A stretch of 64,000 bases of DNA from Bog-950 sp035299425 (GCA_035299425.1 DATGWP010000167.1:36318-100317), one strand, 5' to 3'; counted from the first letter of the stretch, positions 18,375 to 28,119 are shown. A program made the numbers and translations. The notes: generated by a model not told the origin, from the sequence alone.

Positions 18375-19055
18375 ATGGACGTAAATGATTTTAAAGTTTT
18401 ACTGGTAGATGATGAAACCGATGTGTTGGATTTTATGAAATATAACCTTGAGAAGGAAGGTTTTTGGGTATACACTGCCAGTAACGGGATAGAGGCTATA
18501 CAAATGGCCAAGAAAATGAACCCACACCTGATAATACTGGACCTGATGATGCCCAAAATGGACGGTATAGAAACCTGCCGCGAATTGCGTAACCTACCGG
18601 AGTTTAAAAACACCATTATCACTTTTCTTACAGCACGCGATGAAGACTATTCGCAGATAGCAGGTTTTGAAGTGGGTGCCGATGATTATATAACTAAACC
18701 TATTAAACCACGCGTATTTATCAGCCGCATAAAAGCCCTTTTGCGCAGGCTGGAAACCAACGAAACGGCTGGCAAACTGGTAGTAGGTAATATAGAAATT
18801 GACCGCGAGCGCTACCTGGTTATAAAAGATGGCAATGAAATTTCGCTGCCACGCAAAGAGTTTGAACTGCTAAACCTGCTTATAAGCAAACCAGGCCGTG
18901 TTTTTAAGCGTGAAGAGATATTAAGCAAAGTGTGGGGCAACGATACTATTGTAGGCGACAGAACCATTGATGTACACATACGTAAGCTCCGCGAAAAAAT
19001 AGGTGACGACTACTTTAAAACCATCAAGGGTATTGGGTATAAATTTGATGCCTAA
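18375..19055 (+). CDS. OmpR/PhoB-family DNA-binding response regulator
   Basis: 226-residue two-domain regulator. The receiver domain (about 1-120) has the acidic pair in LLVDDETD, the phosphoacceptor Asp56 in ILDLMMPKMDG, Thr in FLTARDED, and Lys in DYITKPIKPR. The winged-helix output domain (about 130-225) has the EFELLNLLISKPGRVFKREEIL and GDRTIDVHIRKLREKIG segments typical of PhoB. No histidine kinase is adjacent; the only kinase in the window is the soluble TPR kinase about 30 kb away. Function as a phosphate or envelope regulator cannot be decided. Intact and of normal length. Confidence 0.92.
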   Translation: MDVNDFKVLLVDDETDVLDFMKYNLEKEGFWVYTASNGIEAIQMAKKMNPHLIILDLMMPKMDGIETCRELRNLPEFKNTIITFLTARDEDYSQIAGFEVGADDYITKPIKPRVFISRIKALLRRLETNETAGKLVVGNIEIDRERYLVIKDGNEISLPRKEFELLNLLISKPGRVFKREEILSKVWGNDTIVGDRTIDVHIRKLREKIGDDYFKTIKGIGYKFDA

Positions 19056-19070
19056 TCACAGCTTTCTGGT

Positions 19071-19568
19071 CTACTTCTCTACCAGCGCTATATCTTCTTC
19101 TTTGTAGAACTTTCTTTCTGCCCAGTTAAACCGCTCCCAGTAAAGGTTTTCATCCATAGCAAACTTGCCGGTTAGAGAATCTGCAACTATTCTTTCTTCG
19201 TCAGAAAAAGCGTCAGATTTAACCGACTGCAAAAAAGGGCCGTGTTCTTTTTCAAGTGTCTTTTTGTAAAAGGTTAATAGCTCTTTGGAGTATACTTGTA
19301 AGGTGGTATCGCCTTCAAAATCTTTCATCTCCTCTATTTTGACCAGAGTTTCGTTAACCATGGTTAAATACTTCTGTTGCGACTGCAAGGCGCGGTTTTT
19401 TTCGTAACTCTGCAACGCATCACCATATTCCAGCGAGTTGTCTATCACAGCCTGCACCTTTTGCAAGATGGTATCACGGTACTCTTTGGCACGTTTTTCC
19501 TTCAAATGGCAGCTACTGAGCGCTAATGTTAACAAACAGGCAGAAAAAAGGACAGCTATAGCTCTCAT
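19071..19568 (-). CDS. putative lipoprotein of unknown function
   Basis: 165 residues from the ATG at 19568; the upstream start at 19589 adds seven residues before the signal. The signal ends in a lipobox (LALSSC), so the Cys at about 20 is probably lipidated. The rest is charged and helical with coiled-coil character (KEKRAKEYRDTILQKVQAVID, VNETLVKIEEMKDFEGD) and ends in acidic and aromatic residues (ENLYWERFNWAERKFY). It converges on the response regulator with 15 bases between stops and is divergent from the tandem peptidase-like genes, with which it might share a regulatory region. No known domain recognised. Confidence 0.65.
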   Translation of the reverse strand: MRAIAVLFSACLLTLALSSCHLKEKRAKEYRDTILQKVQAVIDNSLEYGDALQSYEKNRALQSQQKYLTMVNETLVKIEEMKDFEGDTTLQVYSKELLTFYKKTLEKEHGPFLQSVKSDAFSDEERIVADSLTGKFAMDENLYWERFNWAERKFYKEEDIALVEK

Positions 19569-19659
19569 GTTAAATGTTTTAGGGTTCAAAATACCTTTTT
19601 GAAATTGTTACGTATAATATTTACTACCTTAAGTATAGTCAAATCTACCGAATATAAAA

Positions 19660-22600
19660 TTGCTGTGGTTTAGAAAAATATCGCTTCTGTGCATGGTATT
19701 GCTGGCAAGTGCTGGTGCCAGAGCTTCCGCCCATTGGGAGGGTGATTCTGCAACTGACCTGTATGAATCTGAAAAAAACATCCTGCTACAGCGTATAAAT
19801 TTTGAAAAAAGCCGTATTGCAAATGATTACCGCAGTGCCGACAGTCGCCTTTTTGTGCTGGTAGATAGCCTGACCCAATTTATACAAGAACAAAATGTAA
19901 TAGCTGCCAGGCGCAACCTTTACCTTACCCGGCTACAGGTATTTCTTTCCAATATCAACCGCTATTACTCCGATAGCTATCTCAAGTCGGGTACTTACCT
20001 GGCTGTACTTAGCTATTACCCCCTTATGATAGAGTGGGACCAACAGGATGAGCTGCAGCGGAATATAAAACGGTACTCTGCCTTTTCGATAAAGGCAGTA
20101 CGCCTTATACCGAGCGATACAATTGCCGAAGACTTTTTGACAGATTACCTAAAAGATCATCCTGACGACATTTTTCGATACACTGAGGAGTTTGATGATC
20201 GGCGTTTTGCTTTGCGCATGCTAGAGAAAGCCACCAAGCTTTCTCCCGAATCGGCAAAGCGCTATTATACCAGCCCCGGCCCTGTAAATAACCTGCTACG
20301 CCAAAGCAAAGATTTATTTGTGCGTAAATCGTTTGAAATTTATGCCCGCTTTGGCCAAAAATCGCGGGCGTACCTGCTGCTTGATAAAATTGTGAGCGGT
20401 AATATGAGTGTAGAGACAGCCGACTCTATTGGCAACAAGCCCGACCAATTGTTTCGTATGCTGGTGCAGATGTCGATGCAGTACGAAAGCAACGTTACGT
20501 TCTCCATCTACAGATATTTGAATACCTACAGTGTAGATGCTATGCGTAAAATAAACCAGGATGCGCTGAATGCCGCTTACTCGTTTGAATCGTTTAAAAA
20601 CCGCAGCCCCGAAGAAATGTTTGTGCTGCTTAGCTATGGCTATAAAGAAACCACAGCCAAAAACTTTCAGGTATTGCTGGATATTTTAAAGAAAAAATCT
20701 ACCGATATACCTATCAGCAGCGTAATGATAACCTCGCTGGACAAACAAAAACTGAAAGACCTTATCATCCATTGTGATAAGAACATGATGCTGGATAAAA
20801 TACTGGGATTGGTAGATGATGAAAAGAAAGATTACTTGCTGGCCCTATCATCGCTTGAAGAAAAAGAAAACCTATTTCCCCCATTCCGCACTTTTGCTAA
20901 AGATAACCCTCTTACCAATAATGAGCCCGAAGACCGGGCAATTAATGAAATGGCAAAAGTTCCACCATCAAAGCCCGTTTCGCCCGATACTACCGATGAT
21001 GATACCCCTATTGCACGGCCCGAAAAAATGAAAGAATGGGTGGAGCCTAAAAAAATACAGGCTGTATCGGGCAGTTCGCCGGCTGCACCGGTGGCTGTTA
21101 CATCGGCGGAGGAGTCGGCGGATATTGTGGCTGTTCCTGTTCCCGAACCAGAGCCTGCGCCGGAGCCGGTAAATATCATACTGGACGACCGTACACGAAC
21201 CATTATTGCGCTGAAGAAAAACATATTAAATACACTTCATAATTTCCCTTCATTTATAGAGAAGGATTATTGCGAAGAGATATTAACCTATGCTGCGCAG
21301 AAAGAGCCCGACGAGCTTTTTAAAAAAATAGACAGCTATAAGCACAAACGTTTCAGCCTTAAGATTCTGGAACTGTGTGCCATTAATGCACCCTTATCGG
21401 TAAAGCGATATTTGTATAACAACACCCACCCCGTAAACTATATACTGCAATACAGCAAAAACACGCTGGTTAAAAAGATACTTGAAATAAATCCTCAACT
21501 AGGTTATCACAGCAAGCCTCTTTTGTTGCTGGATGAAATTGTAAAAAACGGCATGTCTCCCCAGGAAGCAATTTACATCAGCAATGACCCCAACAAGTTG
21601 TTTAGCGCTATGGCCAAAATCATTTCGCGGTCAGACTACGTAGGTGGCTATAGCATAAACCGGGAAATGCGCGATTACAGCTTGCGCTTTATACGCGAGA
21701 TAAATGATAAGATTGCTACCGGTGGCACGCAACCCTTTTATTCAGTAGAAGGTTTTGGCAGCGCCGAATTGTATTTCCTTATGCTCTACGGAAGGGATGA
21801 AGTATTTACATCTACTTTTAATGGTTTGTTTAACCGGTTTATGCAAAAGCTGCCCAACAACGATGGAGATGATTTTTTGCGCTCGGTTAACCATAACCAA
21901 TTCCGCGATTTTATTTCGCTGTGCTCCAACTTTGGCACCATAAAAGATTTTCTCGCCAAATTCTCACCACAGGCAAAAAATGATTTATTCCTGGCTTACA
22001 CCTCTAACCTGGAAAAACAACAGGATAATTTATCGGGTATAATTCTAATCGCCGAATCATTATCCAACATTAATGACAACCAACTGCTCACCTTACTTCA
22101 ATCAAATATTAAAAGCGAGTACGACCGCGTAAGGCGCGATAGCAACCAGGTAGGCATATCTATTTACGGCGTACTGTCCAGCATGATATCGGGCAATGCC
22201 AAAACAGAAACGAGTTGGTATAAAACGGTTTCAAGGCAGTTTAAAATATCCCCGGTAGCTTCACTGGCATCTACGGCCTTGTTTAATAATAGCGGCACCT
22301 GTATAGAGCAGATGTATTTTTATAATGACGATGATGGGCGCAGCTCTTATATTAACTTTATAAATACCTATAAAAATCAAAGTGCCTGGGTGGTAGAAGA
22401 CCGCAATAGTTATGTGCGCATTTATTCGCAACAAGGCAAGCTGGTAGAAATATTTGCCAATAAACCCGAATTTGAAGAAAACGGCATAAGCGCTATAGAT
22501 GCCTACTTTAAAGAGAAGAACTATACTCCCACGGTTATTGTACACCGGGGCCACAGCTTTCATACAGAATCTACTCTTGAAAAAGTACCTTCATCGGCCC

Positions 22601-22896
22601 GGCTAATATTTGTAGGCTCGTGCGGCGGCTTTTACAAACTACCTATTGCGTTGGAAAATGCTCCTGAAGCGCATATTATTTCTACCAAACAAATTGGCAC
22701 AAAAACAGTTAACGACGCTATGATTTACTCGCTGAATGAGAACATTCGCAATGGTAAGGATATAGTGTGGAATGACTTTTGGGATAAAATGCGCGATAAG
22801 CTTAGCAGCAACCAGTATTTTGGTGATTACATACCCCCTAACAAAAACCTGGGCGCAATATTTATAAGAGCGTACTATAAAATACTTGGTGTGTAA
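19660..22896 (+). CDS. large secreted protein with duplicated helical module and C-terminal clan CD (caspase/gingipain-like) peptidase domain
   Basis: 1078 residues from a TTG start that gives a convincing signal peptide (MLWFRKISLLCMVLLASAGARA); the next ATG, at 19693, would remove half of it. Layout: helical module copy 1 (about 155-407), a Pro/Glu/Asp-rich linker (about 408-505), module copy 2 (about 537-800), and a C-terminal domain (about 885-1078). The last contains VIVHRGHS with H962 and H965, a short helix, then LIFVGSCGG with C988: hydrophobic strand-His-Gly and hydrophobic strand-Cys, the arrangement of clan CD cysteine peptidases (gingipains, caspases). His-Cys spacing is 26 residues, against 33 in gingipain RgpB. 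Stop and next start are adjacent, so it is co-transcribed with a paralogue. Substrate unknown; peptidase activity is inferred. Confidence 0.65.
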   Translation: MLWFRKISLLCMVLLASAGARASAHWEGDSATDLYESEKNILLQRINFEKSRIANDYRSADSRLFVLVDSLTQFIQEQNVIAARRNLYLTRLQVFLSNINRYYSDSYLKSGTYLAVLSYYPLMIEWDQQDELQRNIKRYSAFSIKAVRLIPSDTIAEDFLTDYLKDHPDDIFRYTEEFDDRRFALRMLEKATKLSPESAKRYYTSPGPVNNLLRQSKDLFVRKSFEIYARFGQKSRAYLLLDKIVSGNMSVETADSIGNKPDQLFRMLVQMSMQYESNVTFSIYRYLNTYSVDAMRKINQDALNAAYSFESFKNRSPEEMFVLLSYGYKETTAKNFQVLLDILKKKSTDIPISSVMITSLDKQKLKDLIIHCDKNMMLDKILGLVDDEKKDYLLALSSLEEKENLFPPFRTFAKDNPLTNNEPEDRAINEMAKVPPSKPVSPDTTDDDTPIARPEKMKEWVEPKKIQAVSGSSPAAPVAVTSAEESADIVAVPVPEPEPAPEPVNIILDDRTRTIIALKKNILNTLHNFPSFIEKDYCEEILTYAAQKEPDELFKKIDSYKHKRFSLKILELCAINAPLSVKRYLYNNTHPVNYILQYSKNTLVKKILEINPQLGYHSKPLLLLDEIVKNGMSPQEAIYISNDPNKLFSAMAKIISRSDYVGGYSINREMRDYSLRFIREINDKIATGGTQPFYSVEGFGSAELYFLMLYGRDEVFTSTFNGLFNRFMQKLPNNDGDDFLRSVNHNQFRDFISLCSNFGTIKDFLAKFSPQAKNDLFLAYTSNLEKQQDNLSGIILIAESLSNINDNQLLTLLQSNIKSEYDRVRRDSNQVGISIYGVLSSMISGNAKTETSWYKTVSRQFKISPVASLASTALFNNSGTCIEQMYFYNDDDGRSSYINFINTYKNQSAWVVEDRNSYVRIYSQQGKLVEIFANKPEFEENGISAIDAYFKEKNYTPTVIVHRGHSFHTESTLEKVPSSARLIFVGSCGGFYKLPIALENAPEAHIISTKQIGTKTVNDAMIYSLNENIRNGKDIVWNDFWDKMRDKLSSNQYFGDYIPPNKNLGAIFIRAYYKILGV

Positions 22897-25062
22897 ATGA
22901 AGAAGTTGAACCCACAGATGACTATTAACCTGGCGCTTAAGGCTTTGAATACCGCCAGCAGATTGCTGCTATTGCCGGTGTTGCTGCTTTGGTTTGCCAC
23001 AGCAGTTTACGCATCGCCAAAAGATTCTACCGTTAGCAACATTAAGAAAGCTGATTACTACATAGATGATTACCAGGATAAAATTGACCTGTTTGACGAT
23101 GTACGTGATGGTAAAGTTGATTTAGGCGACAGCGCCCTTACAGCCTATGCAGGTAGGGTTTATTTTAAAATGATAGATTCTATTCAGAGGCTGGTTGAGC
23201 ACCCTAAATTTGAAGAAGCACGCAGAAAGCCTATACGCGAGACTGTGTATTTGCAAATGCGCCGCATTAACAGCCGTACCATTTTTAATGTAAAACGTTT
23301 TGATGCTATTTTCAGATTTATGCAAGGCGAGCTAAATGCCATACACCAAAACAAACTGAATAATTACCTGCAATCAAATATCCGGATGTCGTTCAATACG
23401 CTGGGTATTTTTAAAAATGAAAGCTGTGCCGATTCATTCCTGGTATTTGCGGCACAATACCGGCCCGATCTTGTGTTTAGCAGCTTTGAGTTATATTCAT
23501 CCAAGCCTTATGCTTTGCATGTATTAGAAGAGGCTACTAAGATTGACCCGGTAAAAGTTAAACGCTACTTTAACCCCAAAGATGAAATTTATAAGGCTTT
23601 GCTTACCAGTAACGATACTGCCGTAAAAGTTATACTGCGGATAAAAGACAAGTACAGCCGAAAGTCGAATGCCTTTACCCTGATAGATGATATTGTCCAC
23701 GGCTATACTACTATAGAAAAAGCCGACGCTACAGGCAACAACCCGCAAAAATACCTGCGTGCTATGCTAACCATAAGGGCCCGTAAAAACCCGCTGGCAG
23801 CGCGTTCGTTAGAAGACGAATTACAGATATATGCCCTTAAATTTGTGCGCGTAATAAACGACCTGCATAACGAAAAAGATGAGGTTCGGTTTGCAAGCAT
23901 AGAAGATTTTAGCGCCCAGGAGATGTATACCCTGATGGTGTACAGCGAGGAGGAAATTTTTACCTCCACCTTCAACGGTTTGTTTAACCGCATGATGGTA
24001 AAGATGGGCGATCAAAGCGGCTTCGATTTTTTGAAAAGTGTTGGCGATAATAAGTTCCGGACGTTTATTAAAATGTGTGCCGGCTTTGGCAAACTGGGCG
24101 AATTTTTAGGCACTATGAGCCAGCTGCACCAGCAAATGCTGATGGTAAAGTTTGCTACCGGGCTTGAACAGTACAACGATCTTTCGCAGGCGGTGGAGGT
24201 GGCCGACGCTTTTGGCAGCATTACCGACTCACTGGTATTGCGTATACTGCGGGGCACTATTAAATACGAATATGTACGCCTGAATGCAAAGCATGACCAC
24301 CGTGGCATGGCATTATATGGCCTCTTCTCTAATCTGTTTGTAGATAAAAATGTAAACAGTTCGAGTTGGTTTTCGTCGGTTTCTAAACAATATGCTTTAC
24401 CCGCATTCGACCGTATTAAAAACGAAAAGCTATTTGCACACGACAGCATAAACCGCTGGCAGATATATTTTTATGATGATGAAGATGGGGAAGCATCTTT
24501 TGCCGCCTTCCGCAAAACATTTACCGACTCCAACTGGGCTGTAATAGACTCGGGTAAATACATTATTATAAAATCGAAAAAGGGCATGGCCGTAAATATT
24601 TACGCCAACAAACCTAAAGATGAATATGAGGGCCAGGCCGAGGTAGAAAAAGTGTTTGCCGATAATTTTTATGAGCCGAACGTGCTCGTACACCGCGGCC
24701 ATAGCTACTACGCTCCTAAAACAATTGATAAGATAAAAGATGAAACGCAGATTTTTGTACTAGGCTCGTGCGGCGGTTATCATAGCATTTCGACCATTAT
24801 CGAAAAATCGTCGGAGGCCAGCATTATATCCAGCAAGCAGATAGGTACTATGTTTGTAAACAATCCCATGCTGAAGCTAATGGCAGGCTATATAAATAAA
24901 GGAGAGGATGTAGAGTGGCAAAAGCTGTGGGATGATTTGGAAGTAAGCGTCAAAAGCAATCCTAAAGCATACGAACGTTTTCTTGATTACATACCGCCGC
25001 ATAAAAATCTGGGGGCTATATTTATAAAGACTTATAACCGCATGATAGAGCAGCAAAACTAG
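22897..25062 (+). CDS. paralogue: secreted helical-module protein with C-terminal clan CD peptidase-like domain
   Basis: 721 residues; the ATG directly follows the stop of the previous gene (no spacer). The signal peptide is long (residues 1 to about 40, LLLLPVLLLWFATAVYAS). It holds one copy of the helical module (about 175-438), closest to copy 2 of its neighbour: both share the string FTSTFNGLFNR and the FLVFAAQYRPD / ILTYAAQKEPD opening. The C-terminal domain repeats the neighbour's layout: IYFYDDEDGE...VLVHRGHS with H599 and H602, then IFVLGSCGG with C625, then SIISSKQIGTMFVNNPM and DYIPPHKNLGAIFIKTY. The His and Cys are both kept, which suggests that both proteins are active. The two genes probably work together in the periplasm or at the surface; their role is unknown. 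Confidence 0.65.
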   Translation: MKKLNPQMTINLALKALNTASRLLLLPVLLLWFATAVYASPKDSTVSNIKKADYYIDDYQDKIDLFDDVRDGKVDLGDSALTAYAGRVYFKMIDSIQRLVEHPKFEEARRKPIRETVYLQMRRINSRTIFNVKRFDAIFRFMQGELNAIHQNKLNNYLQSNIRMSFNTLGIFKNESCADSFLVFAAQYRPDLVFSSFELYSSKPYALHVLEEATKIDPVKVKRYFNPKDEIYKALLTSNDTAVKVILRIKDKYSRKSNAFTLIDDIVHGYTTIEKADATGNNPQKYLRAMLTIRARKNPLAARSLEDELQIYALKFVRVINDLHNEKDEVRFASIEDFSAQEMYTLMVYSEEEIFTSTFNGLFNRMMVKMGDQSGFDFLKSVGDNKFRTFIKMCAGFGKLGEFLGTMSQLHQQMLMVKFATGLEQYNDLSQAVEVADAFGSITDSLVLRILRGTIKYEYVRLNAKHDHRGMALYGLFSNLFVDKNVNSSSWFSSVSKQYALPAFDRIKNEKLFAHDSINRWQIYFYDDEDGEASFAAFRKTFTDSNWAVIDSGKYIIIKSKKGMAVNIYANKPKDEYEGQAEVEKVFADNFYEPNVLVHRGHSYYAPKTIDKIKDETQIFVLGSCGGYHSISTIIEKSSEASIISSKQIGTMFVNNPMLKLMAGYINKGEDVEWQKLWDDLEVSVKSNPKAYERFLDYIPPHKNLGAIFIKTYNRMIEQQN

Positions 25063-25130
25063 CCCGGGCACAAATCCGGCACTGCTTGCTATACATATTT
25101 AGCACCGGCACATAACCATTAAAAAAACAT

Positions 25131-25820
25131 ATGGCATCAGTTGTTATAAAAAAGGAAACGCTACGTTTTTTACAATCCCTTAGCAAGAACAACAACCGCG
25201 AATGGTTTGCTGCGCATAAAAACAACTATACCACTGCGCACGAAAACATGATTGCATTTGCCCATGCCCTGTTACTGCAAATGGAAAAACACGATAAGAT
25301 TGAAACGCCATCGGGCCGGCAAAGCCTGCACCGTATATACCGCGATATACGCTTTAGCAAAGATAAAACACCTTATAACACCCACTGGGGTGGCGGGTTT
25401 ATGCGCGCTACTAAACTACTGCGCGGCAGCTATTACTTCCATATAGAGCCGGGCCGGTCATTTATATCGGGTGGGTTTTGGGGGCCTAATGCTGAGGATA
25501 TGAAACGCATACGAGAAGATATAGACACCAACCACGATGCATGGCGCAAACTGCTTAATAGCAAAACACTTCAACAAACATTTGGTGTCTTAAACGGAGC
25601 ACAGCTAAGCAGCGCCCCACGTGGCTATGCAAAAGACCACCCGGCTATAGATTTACTGCGCTACAAACAGTTCAGACTAGTGCATACATTTACTGATGAA
25701 GATGTGCTTAGCCCGGGTTTTATAAGCATGGTAAACGATACGTTTAAAAAAATGCGCCCTTTTCTTAACCACATGAGCGAGGTGCTTACTACCGATGCCA
25801 ATGGGGAATTGCTGGTGTAA
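25131..25820 (+). CDS. DUF2461-family protein
   Basis: 229-residue cytosolic protein. It reads LRFLQSLSKNNNREWFAAHK at the start, IYRDIRFSKDKTPYNTHWGG near residue 65-84, HIEPGRSFISGGFWGPNAEDMKRIR near 104-128 and GYAKDHPAIDLLRYKQF near 163. These are the conserved blocks of DUF2461 (TIGR02453), whose length is about 220. The biochemical function of the family is not established. It follows the paralogous peptidase-like pair after a 68-base gap on the same strand and may be read through from it. Confidence 0.85.
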   Translation: MASVVIKKETLRFLQSLSKNNNREWFAAHKNNYTTAHENMIAFAHALLLQMEKHDKIETPSGRQSLHRIYRDIRFSKDKTPYNTHWGGGFMRATKLLRGSYYFHIEPGRSFISGGFWGPNAEDMKRIREDIDTNHDAWRKLLNSKTLQQTFGVLNGAQLSSAPRGYAKDHPAIDLLRYKQFRLVHTFTDEDVLSPGFISMVNDTFKKMRPFLNHMSEVLTTDANGELLV

Positions 25821-25869
25821 TTAAAACCATCAGTCCATACTATCCAAAAGCAAACATAGGATGACAAAA

Positions 25870-25895
25870 AAGCCCCGCTGTTTCCAGCGGGGCTT
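25870..25895. terminator. intrinsic terminator between convergent genes
   Basis: 11-base stem AAGCCCCGCTG (25870-25880) pairs with 25885-25895 around a TTTC loop. On the minus strand it is followed by an uninterrupted T run, so it is a strong terminator for the OmpA gene; on the plus strand the T run is short. Confidence 0.85.
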
Positions 25896-25917
25896 ATGCT
25901 TAGTTTAAGTGGTGTTA

Positions 25918-28119
25918 CTATTTATTAGAGCCTGCCTTTAAGCCCGGGTGTGGGGCAGGTGGGTTGCTATCGCCGCCTTCGCCATCGTTAGCATATCGGA
26001 ACTCAACCTTGTTCTTCATCTTCTTCTCGTAAGGCGTACCCTCGGCTGCCTTTTTACCGCCCTGGTATTTCACAATAAACCTGTCGCGGCTTATACCGTA
26101 CTTTTCCACCATGTAATCTACGGCGGCGTTGGCACGGTTCCAGGCCAACTGCTCGTTAAATTTCTGGTCGTTCTTAGATTCATCGTAACCGGTAACCACT
26201 ACCTTCATATCAGGGCACATTTGCATGCGCTCCGCAATCTGGTGCAGATTGCCATAGTATTGAGGGTCTATATAGTATTTATCAGCATCAAATATTACGC
26301 TTGGCAATTCTATTTTGCTGCAATCGTAGTTACCACCGCCTGCACCGCGGCGTTTTCCGCCAGTAGCACCAGCACCACCTACACCGTTAGTGCCATCTGT
26401 ACCATCGGTTCCATCCAAGCCTTCGCCGTTACCAAAGCCGGTTGTATCGCAGCATGGGTTAGGTGGAATAATAGCCGCACCATTCGAGTCGATAGGGAAT
26501 CCCGGTGGAGAGAATGGTTCTTTATCCAAACAATCTATTATGCCATCCTTATCGCTATCCAGCGCTACACCGTGTGTATCAACCGGGCAATCTTTCTTGG
26601 TATTAGGTTCTTTATCCAATGCATTGATTACACCATCGCCGTCATCATCCTTCAATATATCGTCGGCCACGCCCTTAGGATCTACCTCACCCAATTTACG
26701 ATAGGTGTGATACATTGGGTTAAGCCAATACATCGGCTCTGTTCTGTTTTTGCCCACGTGGAAATTAAGTGTAATGGCTGTGTAAGAGATATTATCGTTA
26801 CTGCGGGTAAAGCCCGAGTGCTCATCCTGCTGCCAACGGTAACCATCCAGCAAATCGCTGCCGGTAAATATCATACGCTCTTCAAGACCTATGCTCATGA
26901 ATTTAGCTACGTGAAACTGAACACCTATACCCACAGTACCTGCCGGTATAAACTGCCATTGTTTAAAACCTGTAGCGTTGTTTTCGTGCTCCGCATTCGA
27001 TTCGTACTTGCCATCCAAAATACCGTTGAGCAACTTTAAAGATTGCTTTCTTCTATCCAAACGCTCATTTACTACCGGGCCATTAGGATTATTGTTTGCC
27101 GGGTTAACGTATAAATCATGCACGGATGAAAAATCGTACACATTACCATTAGCATCCAGAGCATCCATTTTTGTTCTGAATAAAAAGCCGTCAACTCCTG
27201 CTACTACGTAAAAATTACAGATGTTTCTTTCTTTATGAAAACGAACATTGCCCAGGTTAAGCACTGCGCCAAAGTGCGCCTCGTGGACATAAGTTCGGTA
27301 GTTGTAAAAAAATACCTTATTCATGTTCAGATTCTTCTCGGTGCTGGCAGCTACCAGGTTAGGGTTATTCCAGTAGTTTACACGCGTGTCATATTCGCCG
27401 TGCAAAGCGCGGTTAAAAGCCAGGTTAGCATCCGGCTCCCAGTTTCTTCCGGTCATCATCATAAAATTGTAACCGCCACGTAATGAAATAGTGTAACCTA
27501 ATGCTTTGCGTATAGTAAATCCGGCTCCAATGTTTTGTGTTAAGCCCTTTATACTTACAAATGGTTTAACGTCACCACTCAATAAGGCTACACCAAAGTT
27601 AACACCTATCTCCCATTGATCTTTAGGCCTGGCCGGAAAAGCGTACTGGCGCGCTAAATATGACTGCTGTTGCTTGGTTTTTTGTTTGCCTTTTTGAAAA
27701 GCAGCTGAATCTAAATCATACCGCGGTTGCAATGGTGTAGAAATTTCTTTGCGACGGTAGAAATTAAAATTCTTCGACTCCATATCCGGCTTCAAAAACT
27801 GAAGTTGGTTTTGACTGTCTTTACCTTTTACAGTATCATTTTTAGCGTCTATATTTGCAGTTTTTTCAGCGCTTCCGCCTTTCACACTCTTATCCTTTGC
27901 ATCGCTTTTGCTATCCTTATCTTTAGACTTGCTATCTTTAGTAGATTTATTTTTAGAAGTCTCCTTGTCTGCTTTCTTGGCATCCTTCTCCTTAGCAGGT
28001 TTGGATGCTGTAGTTTTAGCAGGCTCCTTCTTTTTGGATGACGAATTGTTTTGAGCATGCGTAGCCATAGCTGCATTCAAAAACACAAATACCAGGAGTA
28101 GTTTTGTAAATTTTCCCAT
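25918..28119 (-). CDS. OmpA-family outer-membrane protein with TSP3 calcium repeats
   Basis: 733 residues from the ATG at 28119 (signal MGKFTKLLLVFVFLNAAMATHAQ); the upstream start at 28212 is unlikely. After the signal comes a Lys/Ser/Asp-rich low-complexity stretch (about 25-110), then a beta-barrel-like region (about 165-480: IGVNFGVALLSGDV ... ISLRGGYNFMMM ... GIGVQFHVAKFMSIGLEER), thrombospondin type 3 repeats (DDDGDGVINALDKEP and DSDKDGIIDCLDKEP, about 500-550), a Gly/Thr-rich linker, and a C-terminal OmpA domain (about 620-715) that binds peptidoglycan (VVVTGYDESKNDQKFNEQLAWNRA). It would link outer membrane and cell wall. It lies between a terminator and the purF gene, 189 bases downstream of purF. 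Confidence 0.85.
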   Translation of the reverse strand: MGKFTKLLLVFVFLNAAMATHAQNNSSSKKKEPAKTTASKPAKEKDAKKADKETSKNKSTKDSKSKDKDSKSDAKDKSVKGGSAEKTANIDAKNDTVKGKDSQNQLQFLKPDMESKNFNFYRRKEISTPLQPRYDLDSAAFQKGKQKTKQQQSYLARQYAFPARPKDQWEIGVNFGVALLSGDVKPFVSIKGLTQNIGAGFTIRKALGYTISLRGGYNFMMMTGRNWEPDANLAFNRALHGEYDTRVNYWNNPNLVAASTEKNLNMNKVFFYNYRTYVHEAHFGAVLNLGNVRFHKERNICNFYVVAGVDGFLFRTKMDALDANGNVYDFSSVHDLYVNPANNNPNGPVVNERLDRRKQSLKLLNGILDGKYESNAEHENNATGFKQWQFIPAGTVGIGVQFHVAKFMSIGLEERMIFTGSDLLDGYRWQQDEHSGFTRSNDNISYTAITLNFHVGKNRTEPMYWLNPMYHTYRKLGEVDPKGVADDILKDDDGDGVINALDKEPNTKKDCPVDTHGVALDSDKDGIIDCLDKEPFSPPGFPIDSNGAAIIPPNPCCDTTGFGNGEGLDGTDGTDGTNGVGGAGATGGKRRGAGGGNYDCSKIELPSVIFDADKYYIDPQYYGNLHQIAERMQMCPDMKVVVTGYDESKNDQKFNEQLAWNRANAAVDYMVEKYGISRDRFIVKYQGGKKAAEGTPYEKKMKNKVEFRYANDGEGGDSNPPAPHPGLKAGSNK

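Noticed and set aside
19660..25062. Interpretation of the tandem pair as further PorU/C25 sortases
   Set aside because: They lack the GHGG-T-W and ATC-F-RFD motifs of true C25 proteins and the sorting-type C-terminus; the His-Cys spacing is 26 and not 33-34. Only the general clan CD layout is shared.
25948..27039. 363-codon open frame opposite the OmpA/TSP3 gene
   Set aside because: Mirror of a well-supported coding sequence; hydrophobic, Tyr/Ile/Val-rich translation is typical of the antisense of Bacteroidota genes, and there is no domain.
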